Shown here piece after piece: positions 9,609 through 18,504 of a DNA stretch of 64,000 bases. The notes beneath the pieces were generated by a model. It was given only the letters and a program-made list of their open reading frames with translations. It was not told the DNA's origin and did not search any database. Origin of the DNA: Nocardioides soli (GTDB taxonomy: Bacteria; Actinomycetota; Actinomycetes; Propionibacteriales; Nocardioidaceae). A program made the translations under genes and the position numbers. Position 1 is the first letter of the stretch, and each line of letters begins with the position of its first letter. Where the stretch lies: positions 1,550,001 through 1,614,000 of the forward strand of contig NZ_JACHWR010000002.1 of NCBI RefSeq assembly GCF_014191495.1, in the 5' to 3' direction.

Positions 9609-12287
9609 GTGAACGGCTCGCCACCATCGCAGTCGACCGGCCTGTCGGAACAGGAAGCGGCGGCCCTGCTGAGCCGGCATGGCCCCAACGTCATTCCGCG
9701 CGGTCCACGCCGCTCGGTCTGGAGACGGGTCGGCGACCAGCTACGCGACCCCATGATCCTGCTCCTGCTGGGGGCCTTCGTCGTCGTCGCCGCCGTGGGC
9801 GACCTCCCGGACGCGGCCATCATCGTCGCGGTGGTGTGCCTCAACACCGCGATCGGCGTGGTCCAGGAGGTCCGGGCGGCGAACGCGCTCGCAGCACTGG
9901 AGCAGCTCGCGGCGCCCGAGGCGACGGCGATCCGGGACGGGCGGCCGGTCCGAGTCCCCACCGCGGATCTCGTGCCGGGCGACCAGGTCCGGCTGGATGC
10001 CGGTGACGTCGTGCCCGCCGACGTCGTGCTGGTCCAGGCGGCCGGCGTTCAGGTCGATGAGTCGTCGATGACGGGGGAGTCGGTCCCGGTGAGCCGCGAG
10101 AGCGGTGCGGAGCTGCTCGCGGGCAGCGTGCTGACCCGTGGCCGGGCGCTCGGGCAGGTGGTCCGGACCGGGACGACCAGCGCCCTCGGCGGCATCGCCG
10201 CCGCGGTCGTCGCCGCCGGAGTCCGGACGACACCGTTGCAGCGGCGACTCTCCCGCCTGTCGGGGCAGCTGGTCTGGCTGACGCTCGCAGTCGCCGCGCT
10301 CGTCCTGGTCCTCGGGATCGCGCGCGGCCAGGATCTCACTGACATGCTCGTGGTCGCGGTGAGCCTGGCGGTGGCCGCGATCCCCGAGTCGTTGCCCGCG
10401 GTCGTCACCGTGGCACTGGCGTTGGGCGCCTATCGGATGGCGCGCCGGAACGCACTCGTGCGCCGCCTGCCTGCGGTCGAGACCCTGGGCTCGGTCACGG
10501 TGCTGGCGACGGACAAGACCGGGACGCTCACCGAGGGCCGGATGACCGTGGGACTGGTGTGGACGCCGGACGGCAGTTGGCGAGTCTCGGGAGGCGGATA
10601 CGCCGTGGCGGGCGGCTTCGACCCGATCGACGAGGTCGTCGACGGTGAGGCGTTGTCGCTCCTGCTCCGAGACGTCGTGCTCTGCAACGATGCCCGACTC
10701 ACCGGACCCGCGGCCGGAGAGTGGACGGTCGTCGGCGACCCCATGGAAGGGGCGCTCCTGGTCGCGGCTGCGAAGCACGATCCGGGATTCCTGGCCCTGT
10801 CGGAGCAGTGGTGCCGCGTCGGCGAGCTTCCGTTCGACAGCACGACCAAGCGCATGGTGACGATCCATCGCAGCTCCGTCGGTCGCCTCGTCGTCTGCAA
10901 GGGCGCTCCCGAGGCCGTGTTCGACGCCCTCGGCGACCCGGCGCGGGCGGAGGCCGCCCGGATCGCGGCAGAGGGGCTCGCCCGACGGGGGTACCGCGTC
11001 CTCGCGGTCGCCGACGCCCTCCGGGACGACCCGGACGCCGAGGTGGATCTCGACCGGGACCGTCCGGCGGGCCTGATGCTCCGCGGCCTGGTCGCACTCG
11101 TCGACCCGCCACGAGAGTCCGCCCGCGACGTCGTCTCCGCGTGTCGCGAGGCGGGCATCCGAGCGGTGATGATCACCGGAGACCACCCGGCGACCGCCCG
11201 AGCCATCGCCGACGAGCTCACCATCACCCTCGACGGTCCGGAGGTGGCCACCGGGGCCGACGTGGCCGGCGGACGACATGCCGAGCGAGTCAGCGACATC
11301 GGCGTGTACGCACGGACCCGCCCCCAGGACAAGGTCGACATCGTCGCCGCCTGGCAGCGCCGCGGGGCGGTGGTCGCGATGACGGGGGACGGTGTGAACG
11401 ACGCGCCCGCCCTGCGCAACGCCGACATCGGTGTCGCGATGGGCAATCGGGGGACGGAGGTCGCGCGCCAGGCGGCAGACCTGGTGCTGGCCGACGATGA
11501 CCTGCGGACAGTCGTCGCAGCGGTGCAGGAGGGCCGCCGGATCTACGCCAACATCCGGCGGTTCCTGCGCTACGGCCTGTCCGGGGGGCTGGCGGAGGTC
11601 CTCGTCCTGCTCCTCGCGCCGTGGCTGGGCATGCCGCTGCCTCTCACCCCGGGACAGATCCTGTGGATCAACATGGTGACCCACGGGCTCCCCGGTGTGG
11701 CGTTCGGCGGGGAGCCCGCCGACCCGGTCGACATGCGTCGGCCGTCGCCGTCGCCGGAGCGCTCGGTGCTCGGTGGGCTGCTGCCGCAGATCGCCGCGAC
11801 GGCGGCGCTGATCGCCGTCGTGGCGTTGGCGGTGGGCCTGTCGGTCGAGGGGGAGGGGGCACGCCGGACCACCATCTTCCTCGGTCTCGGACTGGCGCAG
11901 CTGTGGCTGGCGCTGGTCCTACGTGCGCCCCGGGGCGACGGCGGCTGGCGCGCCCGGAGCCTGGAAGCGGCGGTCGCGGGAGCCGCGTTGCTCCTGGTCG
12001 CGGGGGCGGTCTGGCCGCCGCTGTGCGAGCTGCTCGACACGACGGCGGCCTCCGCCTCCCAGATCGCGCTCGTGGCGATCCTGGCCGCAGTCCCGGCGGC
12101 GGTCGTTGCCGTGGTGGGTCGGCTGTACCGGGGCTCGGGTGGGTCCCGGGTCCCTGGGCCGGGGCCCAAGGGCCCTGGTGACGGTGCGGGCCACCGGAGG
12201 AACATGGAGGGAGAGCGGGGAGGGCACCATGCTGGAGAACACCATGCTGGAGAACACCGCGGAGACCGTCGTCGCAGCCGTGGCTGA
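9609..12287 (+). CDS. P2A-type cation-transporting ATPase with His-rich C-terminal tail
   Basis: 892 residues. TGES at 155-158, M4 motif AAIPESLPAVV (PESLP at 259-263), phosphorylation site D302 in [11 protein letters not shown], and hinge [26 protein letters not shown] places it with Ca2+/Mn2+-type P2A pumps such as mycobacterial CtpF, a DosR-regulon member. In M6 the usual NLVTDGLPA is NMVTHGLPG: the metal-ligating Asp is replaced by His, so ion specificity may differ. The last 55 residues are low-complexity and His-rich (HHAGEHHAGEH). The part encoding them overlaps the next gene by 59 bp. GTG start at 9609 after GGGGAGAGG. No tandem pump regulator is visible. Confidence 0.88.
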   Translation: MNGSPPSQSTGLSEQEAAALLSRHGPNVIPRGPRRSVWRRVGDQLRDPMILLLLGAFVVVAAVGDLPDAAIIVAVVCLNTAIGVVQEVRAANALAALEQLAAPEATAIRDGRPVRVPTADLVPGDQVRLDAGDVVPADVVLVQAAGVQVDESSMTGESVPVSRESGAELLAGSVLTRGRALGQVVRTGTTSALGGIAAAVVAAGVRTTPLQRRLSRLSGQLVWLTLAVAALVLVLGIARGQDLTDMLVVAVSLAVAAIPESLPAVVTVALALGAYRMARRNALVRRLPAVETLGSVTVLATDKTGTLTEGRMTVGLVWTPDGSWRVSGGGYAVAGGFDPIDEVVDGEALSLLLRDVVLCNDARLTGPAAGEWTVVGDPMEGALLVAAAKHDPGFLALSEQWCRVGELPFDSTTKRMVTIHRSSVGRLVVCKGAPEAVFDALGDPARAEAARIAAEGLARRGYRVLAVADALRDDPDAEVDLDRDRPAGLMLRGLVALVDPPRESARDVVSACREAGIRAVMITGDHPATARAIADELTITLDGPEVATGADVAGGRHAERVSDIGVYARTRPQDKVDIVAAWQRRGAVVAMTGDGVNDAPALRNADIGVAMGNRGTEVARQAADLVLADDDLRTVVAAVQEGRRIYANIRRFLRYGLSGGLAEVLVLLLAPWLGMPLPLTPGQILWINMVTHGLPGVAFGGEPADPVDMRRPSPSPERSVLGGLLPQIAATAALIAVVALAVGLSVEGEGARRTTIFLGLGLAQLWLALVLRAPRGDGGWRARSLEAAVAGAALLLVAGAVWPPLCELLDTTAASASQIALVAILAAVPAAVVAVVGRLYRGSGGSRVPGPGPKGPGDGAGHRRNMEGERGGHHAGEHHAGEHRGDRRRSRG
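12161..12176. promoter_or_regulatory. DevR-type box inside the ATPase 3' end, ahead of the USP gene
   Basis: GGGGCCCAAGGGCCCT is a near-perfect dyad ending 53 bp before the USP ATG at 12229. It falls within the low-complexity codons (PGPGPKGPG) of the ATPase tail and is preceded by further GGGTCC/GGGCC half-sites (12141-12160). The coding sequence here is probably shaped by the site. Confidence 0.4.
12225..12258 (+). repeat. 15-bp tandem duplication read in two frames
   Basis: CACCATGCTGGAGAA occurs twice in tandem (12225-12239 and 12240-12254), with a partial third CACC. In the ATPase frame it encodes HHAGE twice; in the USP frame it provides two successive starts and MLENT twice. Confidence 0.9.
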
Positions 12288-13149
12288 CAAGGAATCGGAA
12301 GCCGGGCTCGCCTACGTCGTCGCCGACCTGCGGCGGCGCGGTGGCCGCGTCCGTCTGGTGCACGTCGTACCGGCCATGGAGCTCCTGGGCTCTTCGGAGC
12401 CGATGGTGGTCGAGGGCGACACGCTGCGCCGAGCGGGTTCGGACGTGGTCGACGAGCTGGCCGCCGCCCTGGGCCACGAGCTCCCGGACGCGCCGGTCCT
12501 GACGGCCGTGCTGTTCGGGCCCACCGTCCCCGAGCTGGTCGGCAGTGCTCGCGGCGCACGAAGCATCGTCGTGCAGCGCCGCCCACGGGGTTGGCGACGC
12601 GTCGTGACCCTGTCCACGGCGAACGGAGTGGCGGCGCACGCATCGGTCCCGGTGGTGGTCGTCCCCGGTGAGTGGGCCCCGGAGCCGTCGCGCGAGCCCG
12701 TCGTGGTCGTGGGCGTCGACGATGTGCTGACCGCACCTCACCTGCTCGCGACCGCGTTCGACGAGGCCGAGCTGCGACATGGACGCCTCCGGATCGTGCA
12801 CGCCTGGCACTTCGACGACGCCTACGACGACCTCGTGCTCGTAGGCGGGGCGGCCCGGGCCTTCGAGGATGAGCTGCGCCATGATCTCGAGCGTGAGGTG
12901 GCGCCGACGCTGCGTCGGCACCCGGACGTCGCCGTCGAGCTGGTGGTTCGGCATGCCCGGGCGGCCGACATGCTCACGGAGGAGTCCGAGTCCGCAGGAC
13001 TGCTCCTTCTCGGCCGACATCGGCCGACGTTGTCGTGGGGCCCGCACCTGGGGTCGATCGTCCGCGCCGTACTCCGCGAGGCCGCGTGCCCCGTGATGGT
13101 CGTCGACCCGGCCACCGCGCCACCGGCCCGCGATCGCACGCCTGGCTGA
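12229..13149 (+). CDS. Tandem universal stress protein
   Basis: 306 residues with two USP folds, about 8-140 and 155-300. The first has lost the nucleotide-binding glycines (IVVQRRPRGWRRVV). The second ends in LLLLGRHRPTLSWGPHLGSIVRAVL...CPVMVVD, a near-complete G-x2-G-x9-GS motif. The first of two duplicated ATGs (12229) has the better ribosome site (GGGGAGGG, seven to eight bases); the second is at 12244 after GGAG. The start overlaps the ATPase gene by 59 bp, so coupling or a promoter within the ATPase tail is likely. Role: cytoplasmic stress protein, presumably ATP-binding through the second domain only. Partner and ligand are unknown. Confidence 0.88.
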   Translation: MLENTMLENTAETVVAAVADKESEAGLAYVVADLRRRGGRVRLVHVVPAMELLGSSEPMVVEGDTLRRAGSDVVDELAAALGHELPDAPVLTAVLFGPTVPELVGSARGARSIVVQRRPRGWRRVVTLSTANGVAAHASVPVVVVPGEWAPEPSREPVVVVGVDDVLTAPHLLATAFDEAELRHGRLRIVHAWHFDDAYDDLVLVGGAARAFEDELRHDLEREVAPTLRRHPDVAVELVVRHARAADMLTEESESAGLLLLGRHRPTLSWGPHLGSIVRAVLREAACPVMVVDPATAPPARDRTPG

Positions 13150-13159
13150 GGGCACGGAC

Positions 13160-15844
13160 GTGCGTCCCGTCGGAAGACCCGGAGCCCGCGCCGACGTGCT
13201 CCTCTCGGACGGCACCGTGGCGTCGATCAGGCCGGCCGTCGAGGCCGACCGCGCGGCACTGGTGACACTCCACGAGCGCATGAGCGTCGACAACGTGCGG
13301 CTCCGGTTCTTCTCGACCAGCACGACCGCGGGCGGCCGCTACGTCGAGCACGTGCTCGACGTGCCGGAGGTGCTCGCGCTCGTCGTCGAGCGTCGGGGCG
13401 CGCTGGTTGCTCTGGGCACGGCCGAGATCGTCGGTCCCGGGACCGCGGAGATCGCCTTCGTCGTCGCCGACGAGAGCCACGATCTGGGGATCGGCAGCCT
13501 CCTGCTGGAGCACCTCGCCGCCGTCGGGCGCGACCATGGCGTCCGCCGGTTCATCGCGGACGTCCTCCTCGACAACACCTCGATGCTCAGGGTGCTGCAC
13601 GACGCCGGCTTCTCGTCCTCCCGCAACGTCGAGGGCAGCTGCATCCACGTCGAGATGGACACGACGGCGTCGGCCGAGGCCGTACGCGCGGCAGACGAGC
13701 GGGAGGCGCGCTCGGAGTCGCGATCGCTGCGCCCGGTGCTGTTCCCGACCTCGGTCGCGGTGGTCGGTGTGCGCCGTGACGGGACGGGTGTCGGTGCCGC
13801 CGTGCTGCGGTCCGTCGTCGCCGGCGGGTTCACCGGCGACGTGTACGTCGTCCACCCGCGCGGCGAGACGATCGAGGGAAGCGAGGGCGTCGAGGTCGTG
13901 TCCAGCCTCTCCGCACTCGAGGGAGGGGTCGACCTCGTGGTGGTCGCGGTGCCCGCCGTCCACGTGCGGTCCGTGCTGGAGGACGCGGCCCGAGCGAGGT
14001 GTCGCGGTGCGGTCGTGCTGTCCTCGGGCTTCGCCGAGATCGGCGCGGAAGGCGAGGCGCTGCAACGCGGCATCCTCGACCTGGCGCGCGCGAACAGCAT
14101 CCGCCTGGTCGGCCCCAACTGTCTGGGACTGATGAACACGGATCCGGCGGTGCGTCTCAACGCGACGTTCGGCAGCACGACACCCCCACCGGGGGGACTC
14201 GCCCTCGCCTCCCAGTCCGGCGGTGTGGCGATCGTCCTCGCGGACCTCGCCCGTGAGTCGGGAGTCGGTGTCGGGCTGCTGGTCTCGTTGGGCAACAAGG
14301 TCGACATCTCCGGGAACGACCTGTTGGCGGCCTGGCGCGACGACCCGGGTGTGACGGCCGCCGGCCTCTACCTGGAGTCCTTCGGGAACGCGCCCAAGTT
14401 CGCCCGGATAGCTCGGGGGTTCAGCGAACGCAAGCCGCTCCTCGCCGTCGTGGGTGGGCGATCGTCCGGGGGGCGACGCGCCGGGGCCTCCCACACGGCG
14501 GCCGCGGCGACGCCGGAGGTGGGGATCCGCGCCCTGTTCGCGCAGGCGGGCGTGGTGGCGTGCGAGAACGCCGAGCAGCTGGTGGAGTGTGCCCTGCTCC
14601 TCCAACACCAGCCGCGCCCCCAGGGTCGCCGGGTGGCGATCCTCAGCAACGCCGGGGGCATGGGCGTGCTCGCCGCCGATGCCGCCGAGGCCTGTGGCCT
14701 CCTCGTGCCCCAGCTCTCCGCGCGCCTGCAGGATGCGCTGTCCGCCGCGGCCCCGGGCGTTCCGGGCACGTCGAACCCCGTCGACGCCGGGGCCGGCGCC
14801 GCTCCCGATGCTCTGGCCGCGCTCGTCGACGAGCTGCTCGCCTCCGGCGAGGTCGACGCGCTCCTGGTCGTGCTGGTCGCCACCGCCGTCACCGACCTGG
14901 CCGGTGCGCAGCCGCTCATCGAGGAGGTACGTCGTCGACGGCCGGACAAACCTCTGGTCCTCGTGCCGCTCGGCGGGCTCGACGTTCCCGCATCGGCGGG
15001 CATCACGACCTACCGCAGCGCGTCGGCAGCGCTGGGAGCCCTCGCCCGTGCCGCCATGTACGAGGAGTGGCGGCAGGAGCCGCACGCGCCGCCTCCCGCG
15101 GACGACCCGGCCCGCGGCCACCGCACCCGTGCCGCCGTGCACCGACTGCTCGAGGTCAGCCCCGACGGCGGCTGGCTCGGCGCCGACGAGCGCGAGCAGG
15201 TGCTGGGAGAGTACGGCCTCGTGCCGGAGGGGGTCGTCGTCCCGGGCGCGGCGGAGGCCGAGGCGGCCGCGACGAGGATCGGGTTCCCGGTGGCCGTCAA
15301 GACGGCGCAGGGCTCGACCGTGCACCGGACCGAACGAGGGCTGGTCAGGACCGACCTCCGGACGCCGGCCGACGTGCGTGACGCGGTCCGGGCGTTCGAC
15401 GAGACGCTCGGTGGCCCGGCACCGGTCCTGGTCCAGCCGATGGTCGCCGGCGTGGAGATGGCGATCGGCATCCTGCAGGACCCCCGCTTCGGGGCGCTCG
15501 TGATGGTCGGTGCCGGCGGTGTCGCGATCGAGGTTCTGGATGACCGAACCTTCCTCGTCCCGCCGGTGACGCCTCGCGATGCGACGCGCGCGATCCGCTC
15601 GCTGCGGGTGTGGCCGTTGCTGGACGGCTACCGCGGGGGTGCGCGCGCCGACGTCGACGGCCTGGTTGCGCTCCTGGTGCGGGTCGGGAGGTTGGCCGAG
15701 GAGACTCCTGCGGTGGCCGAGCTCGACCTGAATCCCGTCGTCGCCGGCCCAGCCGGGTGTCACCTGGTGGACGTGAAGGCGCGGATCGCGCCCGCGCGGG
15801 TGCCGGACGCGGGCATCCCGCGTCGCCTACGCCGGCCGTCGTGA
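13160..15844 (+). CDS. GNAT acetyltransferase fused to ADP-forming acyl-CoA synthetase-like protein
   Basis: 894 residues: GNAT domain at about 15-165 (FVVADESHDLGIGSLLLEHL is the acetyl-CoA motif), CoA-binding domain from about 190 (PTSVAVVGVRRDGTGVG), succinyl-CoA-ligase flavodoxin folds at about 330-610, and ATP-grasp at about 660-885. This is the Pat/Pka protein-lysine-acetyltransferase architecture with the GNAT at the N-terminus, as in other actinobacteria. The histidine that is phosphorylated in true ADP-forming synthetases is present (H445 in GASHTAAAAT), so some ligase chemistry may survive. Targets are often acyl-CoA synthetases; none is adjacent. GTG start at 13160 after GAGGG, 10 bp past the USP stop. 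The 3' end overlaps the convergent esterase gene by 85 bp. Confidence 0.85.
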   Translation: MRPVGRPGARADVLLSDGTVASIRPAVEADRAALVTLHERMSVDNVRLRFFSTSTTAGGRYVEHVLDVPEVLALVVERRGALVALGTAEIVGPGTAEIAFVVADESHDLGIGSLLLEHLAAVGRDHGVRRFIADVLLDNTSMLRVLHDAGFSSSRNVEGSCIHVEMDTTASAEAVRAADEREARSESRSLRPVLFPTSVAVVGVRRDGTGVGAAVLRSVVAGGFTGDVYVVHPRGETIEGSEGVEVVSSLSALEGGVDLVVVAVPAVHVRSVLEDAARARCRGAVVLSSGFAEIGAEGEALQRGILDLARANSIRLVGPNCLGLMNTDPAVRLNATFGSTTPPPGGLALASQSGGVAIVLADLARESGVGVGLLVSLGNKVDISGNDLLAAWRDDPGVTAAGLYLESFGNAPKFARIARGFSERKPLLAVVGGRSSGGRRAGASHTAAAATPEVGIRALFAQAGVVACENAEQLVECALLLQHQPRPQGRRVAILSNAGGMGVLAADAAEACGLLVPQLSARLQDALSAAAPGVPGTSNPVDAGAGAAPDALAALVDELLASGEVDALLVVLVATAVTDLAGAQPLIEEVRRRRPDKPLVLVPLGGLDVPASAGITTYRSASAALGALARAAMYEEWRQEPHAPPPADDPARGHRTRAAVHRLLEVSPDGGWLGADEREQVLGEYGLVPEGVVVPGAAEAEAAATRIGFPVAVKTAQGSTVHRTERGLVRTDLRTPADVRDAVRAFDETLGGPAPVLVQPMVAGVEMAIGILQDPRFGALVMVGAGGVAIEVLDDRTFLVPPVTPRDATRAIRSLRVWPLLDGYRGGARADVDGLVALLVRVGRLAEETPAVAELDLNPVVAGPAGCHLVDVKARIAPARVPDAGIPRRLRRPS

Positions 15845-16857
15845 CCGAGCCTCGAGACGGTCCGGCGAGGGCCGGCTCGGGCTGATGGCGTGCGAGCGGA
15901 GGAGTCTCGAAGCCACGCCTGCGGGGCGGGTTGCCTCCCGGTGCGGCGGCGACGCCGCGCACCTTGACCGTGCTGGGGAGGACGGACGGCCGCTGCCGGC
16001 AGACCCGCCAGCCACCGGACCACCGGCGGGCCAGCGACGTCGGCGCCGAAGACGGCCTCGTGGTCCACACCGGACAGGAGCCGCACCGTCGTCGGGTGAC
16101 CCACAGCGTCCAGGGCCGTCGCGAACCGAGAGGTGAGGTCGACCGGCACGATCTCGTCCGCCGTGCCGTGGAGCAGGAGGACGGGGACCTCCGGGCGCAG
16201 GGCGGCGCGCTCGACCGGGTTCGCGGCCGCCCAAGCAGCCGGGTCGTCGTCCGGGCTGCTGCCGAGGAGCACCGTCGCCAGGTCGGGCACCGCGCCCACG
16301 TCGTAGGGCCCGGCCAGTCCGATCAGGGCGTCGGGCCGCACGCGGGGAGAGCCGCAGGAGGGCGAGTAGTCGTCGGGCGCCAGCACCGCGAGCGCGGCGA
16401 GGTGCGCTCCAGACGAGTGTCCGAGCACCGCGACGTGATTCGTGACGAAGCCTTGCGACCGGACCTGCGCGGTGACCGCGGCGACCGCGCACAGGACGTC
16501 CTCCACGGGCGTCGGGTAGGTGACGCCGTCCTGGGCCGCCCTGATGTGCGTGGGCGCGGCGATGACCCCGTGGACGGCGAGGTAGGCGCCGAGTCCGGTC
16601 AGGCCCGAGGGATCGGCGGTGTACCACCCGCCCCCGGGCACGAGGACCACGAGCGGGGCCCGCTTGATCCCCTCGGGCAGGAACACCTCCGCCGTCAGCC
16701 CGGGTGCGTACTGCACGGTCACCGGCGCCCGGACGGACGGGCCCGGCCTCACGGTGGTCGACGTGCTCGACCCACCGCATCCCGCGGCAGCGGAGGCGAC
16801 CAGTACGAGGACGGTCGTCGCGACCGGCCGGAGGCGCCGTCGCGGGATTCCGTCCAC
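15760..16857 (-). CDS. Alpha/beta-hydrolase (esterase) lipoprotein with Arg-rich tail
   Basis: 365 residues. A lipoprotein signal peptide (RRRLRPVATTVLVLVASAAAGC, lipobox AAGC near residue 27) predicts a membrane-anchored extracytoplasmic enzyme. The hydrolase core has the oxyanion segment VPGGGWY, the nucleophile in GHSSGAHL, the acid in HGTADEIVP and the His in GVDHEAVF. This is the BD-FAE/carboxylesterase layout. After the expected end (VVRWLAGLP) there are about 80 extra residues, rich in Arg and of low complexity. Part of this tail is antisense to the end of the convergent gene, so it may be a frameshift or lost stop. GTG start at 16857 after AGGAGG, 2 bp from the upstream stop; last gene of the long operon. 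Confidence 0.8.
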   Translation of the reverse strand: MDGIPRRRLRPVATTVLVLVASAAAGCGGSSTSTTVRPGPSVRAPVTVQYAPGLTAEVFLPEGIKRAPLVVLVPGGGWYTADPSGLTGLGAYLAVHGVIAAPTHIRAAQDGVTYPTPVEDVLCAVAAVTAQVRSQGFVTNHVAVLGHSSGAHLAALAVLAPDDYSPSCGSPRVRPDALIGLAGPYDVGAVPDLATVLLGSSPDDDPAAWAAANPVERAALRPEVPVLLLHGTADEIVPVDLTSRFATALDAVGHPTTVRLLSGVDHEAVFGADVAGPPVVRWLAGLPAAAVRPPQHGQGARRRRRTGRQPAPQAWLRDSSARTPSARAGPRRTVSRLGHDGRRRRRGMPASGTRAGAIRAFTSTR

Positions 16858-16859
16858 GG

Positions 16860-18494
16860 TCAGTCCTCCTCGCGAACCATCGTGATGGCGCCGGCCGGGC
16901 ACTCCGCGGCGCAGATGCCGCAGCCCTTGCAGTAGTCGAGGTCGATGACGTACGGCGCTGCTGGATCGTCGGTCTTGATGACGGCGTCATCGGGACACAT
17001 GCCGAAGCAGTTGTCGCAGGCGAAGCAGGTGCCGCAGGACAGGCAGCGGCGGGCCTCGTCGAGGGCGGTCTCCGCGTCCAGTCCTCGCACCACCTCGTCG
17101 AATGTCGACGCCCGCCGCGCGGCCTCGAGCACGGGTCGGTGGCTGCGGGGAGCGTCCGTGTAGTACCAGGTGTGCAGCCGGTCGTACGTCGCCGGTTCGC
17201 CCGGGGAGTCGGAGCCGGGCAACTCACCACGCAGCCAGGTGTCGATCGAGGCGGCGGCGCGCCGGCCATGGCCCACCGCGTACGTCGCGGACCGGACGTC
17301 GGGGACCATGTCGCCTCCGGCGAAGAGACCCGGACGTCCGGTCATCAAAGTGTCGTCGACGGACAGGACCCCGTCGACGGACTCGAGCCCGGCCATGCCG
17401 TCGAGGAAGCGGAGGTCGGTGTCCTGTCCGAGGGCGAGGACGAGGGAGTCGGCGGCGAGGTGCTCGAACGTCCCGGTGGGTTGGGGAAAGCCGTTCTCAT
17501 CGAGCTCCATCCGCTCGATCGTGAGGCCGTCGTCGTCGACGTCGGTGACGGTCGAGAGCCAGGTGAAGCGCACCCCCTCGGCCTCGGCCTCCGCGACCTC
17601 GGAGGGGTGCGCGGGCATCCGGTCCCGGGTGCGGCGGTACACGACGACGGCGTCCTCGGCGCCGAGCCTCCGGACGGTCCGGGCGGCGTCCATGGCGGTG
17701 TTGCCGCCGCCGTAGACCGCGACTCGACGACCCAGCAGTGGACGGTCGCCCTCGGAGACGTCATGGAGGAGCTCGACGGCGTCCAGTACCCGCGCGGCCG
17801 AGCCGGCCGGCAGGTAGGTCCGCCGTCCCAGCTGAGCACCGACCGCCAGGAAGGCCGCGTCGAACCGTCCGTCATGCAGCTCCGCCTCGAGATCGGCGAC
17901 GGGGGAGTCGAGGCGCAGCGTGACTCCGAGTCCCACGATCCGCTCGATCTCGGCATCGAGCACGTCTCGCGGCAGCCGGTAGGCGGGGATGCCGTAGCGC
18001 ATCATGCCGCCGGGCTCCGGTGCCGCGTCCGCGACGGTGACGTCGTGCCCGAGGCGGGCGAGGTGGTACGCCGCGCTCAGCCCGGCCGGACCGGCGCCGA
18101 CGACGAGAGCTCGTCGTCCGGACGGTGGCCGCACGGCCGTGACCGACCAACGGTGCCGGAGGGCTTCGTCGCCGAGGAAGCGCTCGACGGCGTTGATCCC
18201 GACGGCCTCGTCCAGGGACCCGCGGTTGCAGGCCGACTCACAGGGGTGGTAGCAGATCCGGCCCATCACGGCGGGGAACGGGTTCGTCTCCATGATCCGT
18301 CGCCACGCGCGCTCGTAGCCGGTCTCCCCGTCCTCGGCATCGCGGAGCCACTCGCGCACGTCCTCGCCGGCGGGGCAGCCCTCGGCGCAGGGCGGACGGA
18401 GCGAGACGTAGACCGGGCGCTCGGTGCGCCAGGCCCCGGTGTGGTTGGCGCGGCTGGTGCCGACGTCCAACGTGATGGCGAAGGGGTGGTTCAT
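16860..18494 (-). CDS. GltD-like FAD/NAD(P) oxidoreductase with ferredoxin domain (PFOR-associated)
   Basis: 544 residues. An N-terminal cysteine-rich helical domain (CAEGCPAGEDVREWL...CYHPCESACNRG) is typical of GltD/NfnB-type proteins. It is followed by the FAD fold (ALVVGAGPAGLSAAYHLARL), the NAD(P) fold (VAVYGGGNTAMDAART) and the flavin-closing GLFAGGD. The last 90 residues add further clusters: CLSCGTCFACDNCFGMCP and CKGCGICAAECPAGAI, a 2[4Fe-4S] ferredoxin. It likely moves electrons between reduced ferredoxin from the pyruvate:ferredoxin oxidoreductase next door and NAD(P)H; direction and partner are inferred. Start at 18494 after GAGGAG. It lies 10 bp after porB in the operon. Confidence 0.85.
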   Translation of the reverse strand: MNHPFAITLDVGTSRANHTGAWRTERPVYVSLRPPCAEGCPAGEDVREWLRDAEDGETGYERAWRRIMETNPFPAVMGRICYHPCESACNRGSLDEAVGINAVERFLGDEALRHRWSVTAVRPPSGRRALVVGAGPAGLSAAYHLARLGHDVTVADAAPEPGGMMRYGIPAYRLPRDVLDAEIERIVGLGVTLRLDSPVADLEAELHDGRFDAAFLAVGAQLGRRTYLPAGSAARVLDAVELLHDVSEGDRPLLGRRVAVYGGGNTAMDAARTVRRLGAEDAVVVYRRTRDRMPAHPSEVAEAEAEGVRFTWLSTVTDVDDDGLTIERMELDENGFPQPTGTFEHLAADSLVLALGQDTDLRFLDGMAGLESVDGVLSVDDTLMTGRPGLFAGGDMVPDVRSATYAVGHGRRAAASIDTWLRGELPGSDSPGEPATYDRLHTWYYTDAPRSHRPVLEAARRASTFDEVVRGLDAETALDEARRCLSCGTCFACDNCFGMCPDDAVIKTDDPAAPYVIDLDYCKGCGICAAECPAGAITMVREED

Positions 18495-18504
18495 GACGGT
18501 CTCC

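Noticed and set aside
8054..9961. Long minus-strand extension of the P-type ATPase frame
   Set aside because: It is antisense to the DUF1918, Hsp20 and second ATPase genes, is Arg/Ser/Pro-rich low-complexity, and the ATPase fold begins at 8053.
5345..12287. Kdp- or heavy-metal (P1B) ATPase assignment for the two pumps
   Set aside because: Neither has the CPx motif or HMA domains; the M4 motifs are PEGLL and PESLP, which are P2-type.
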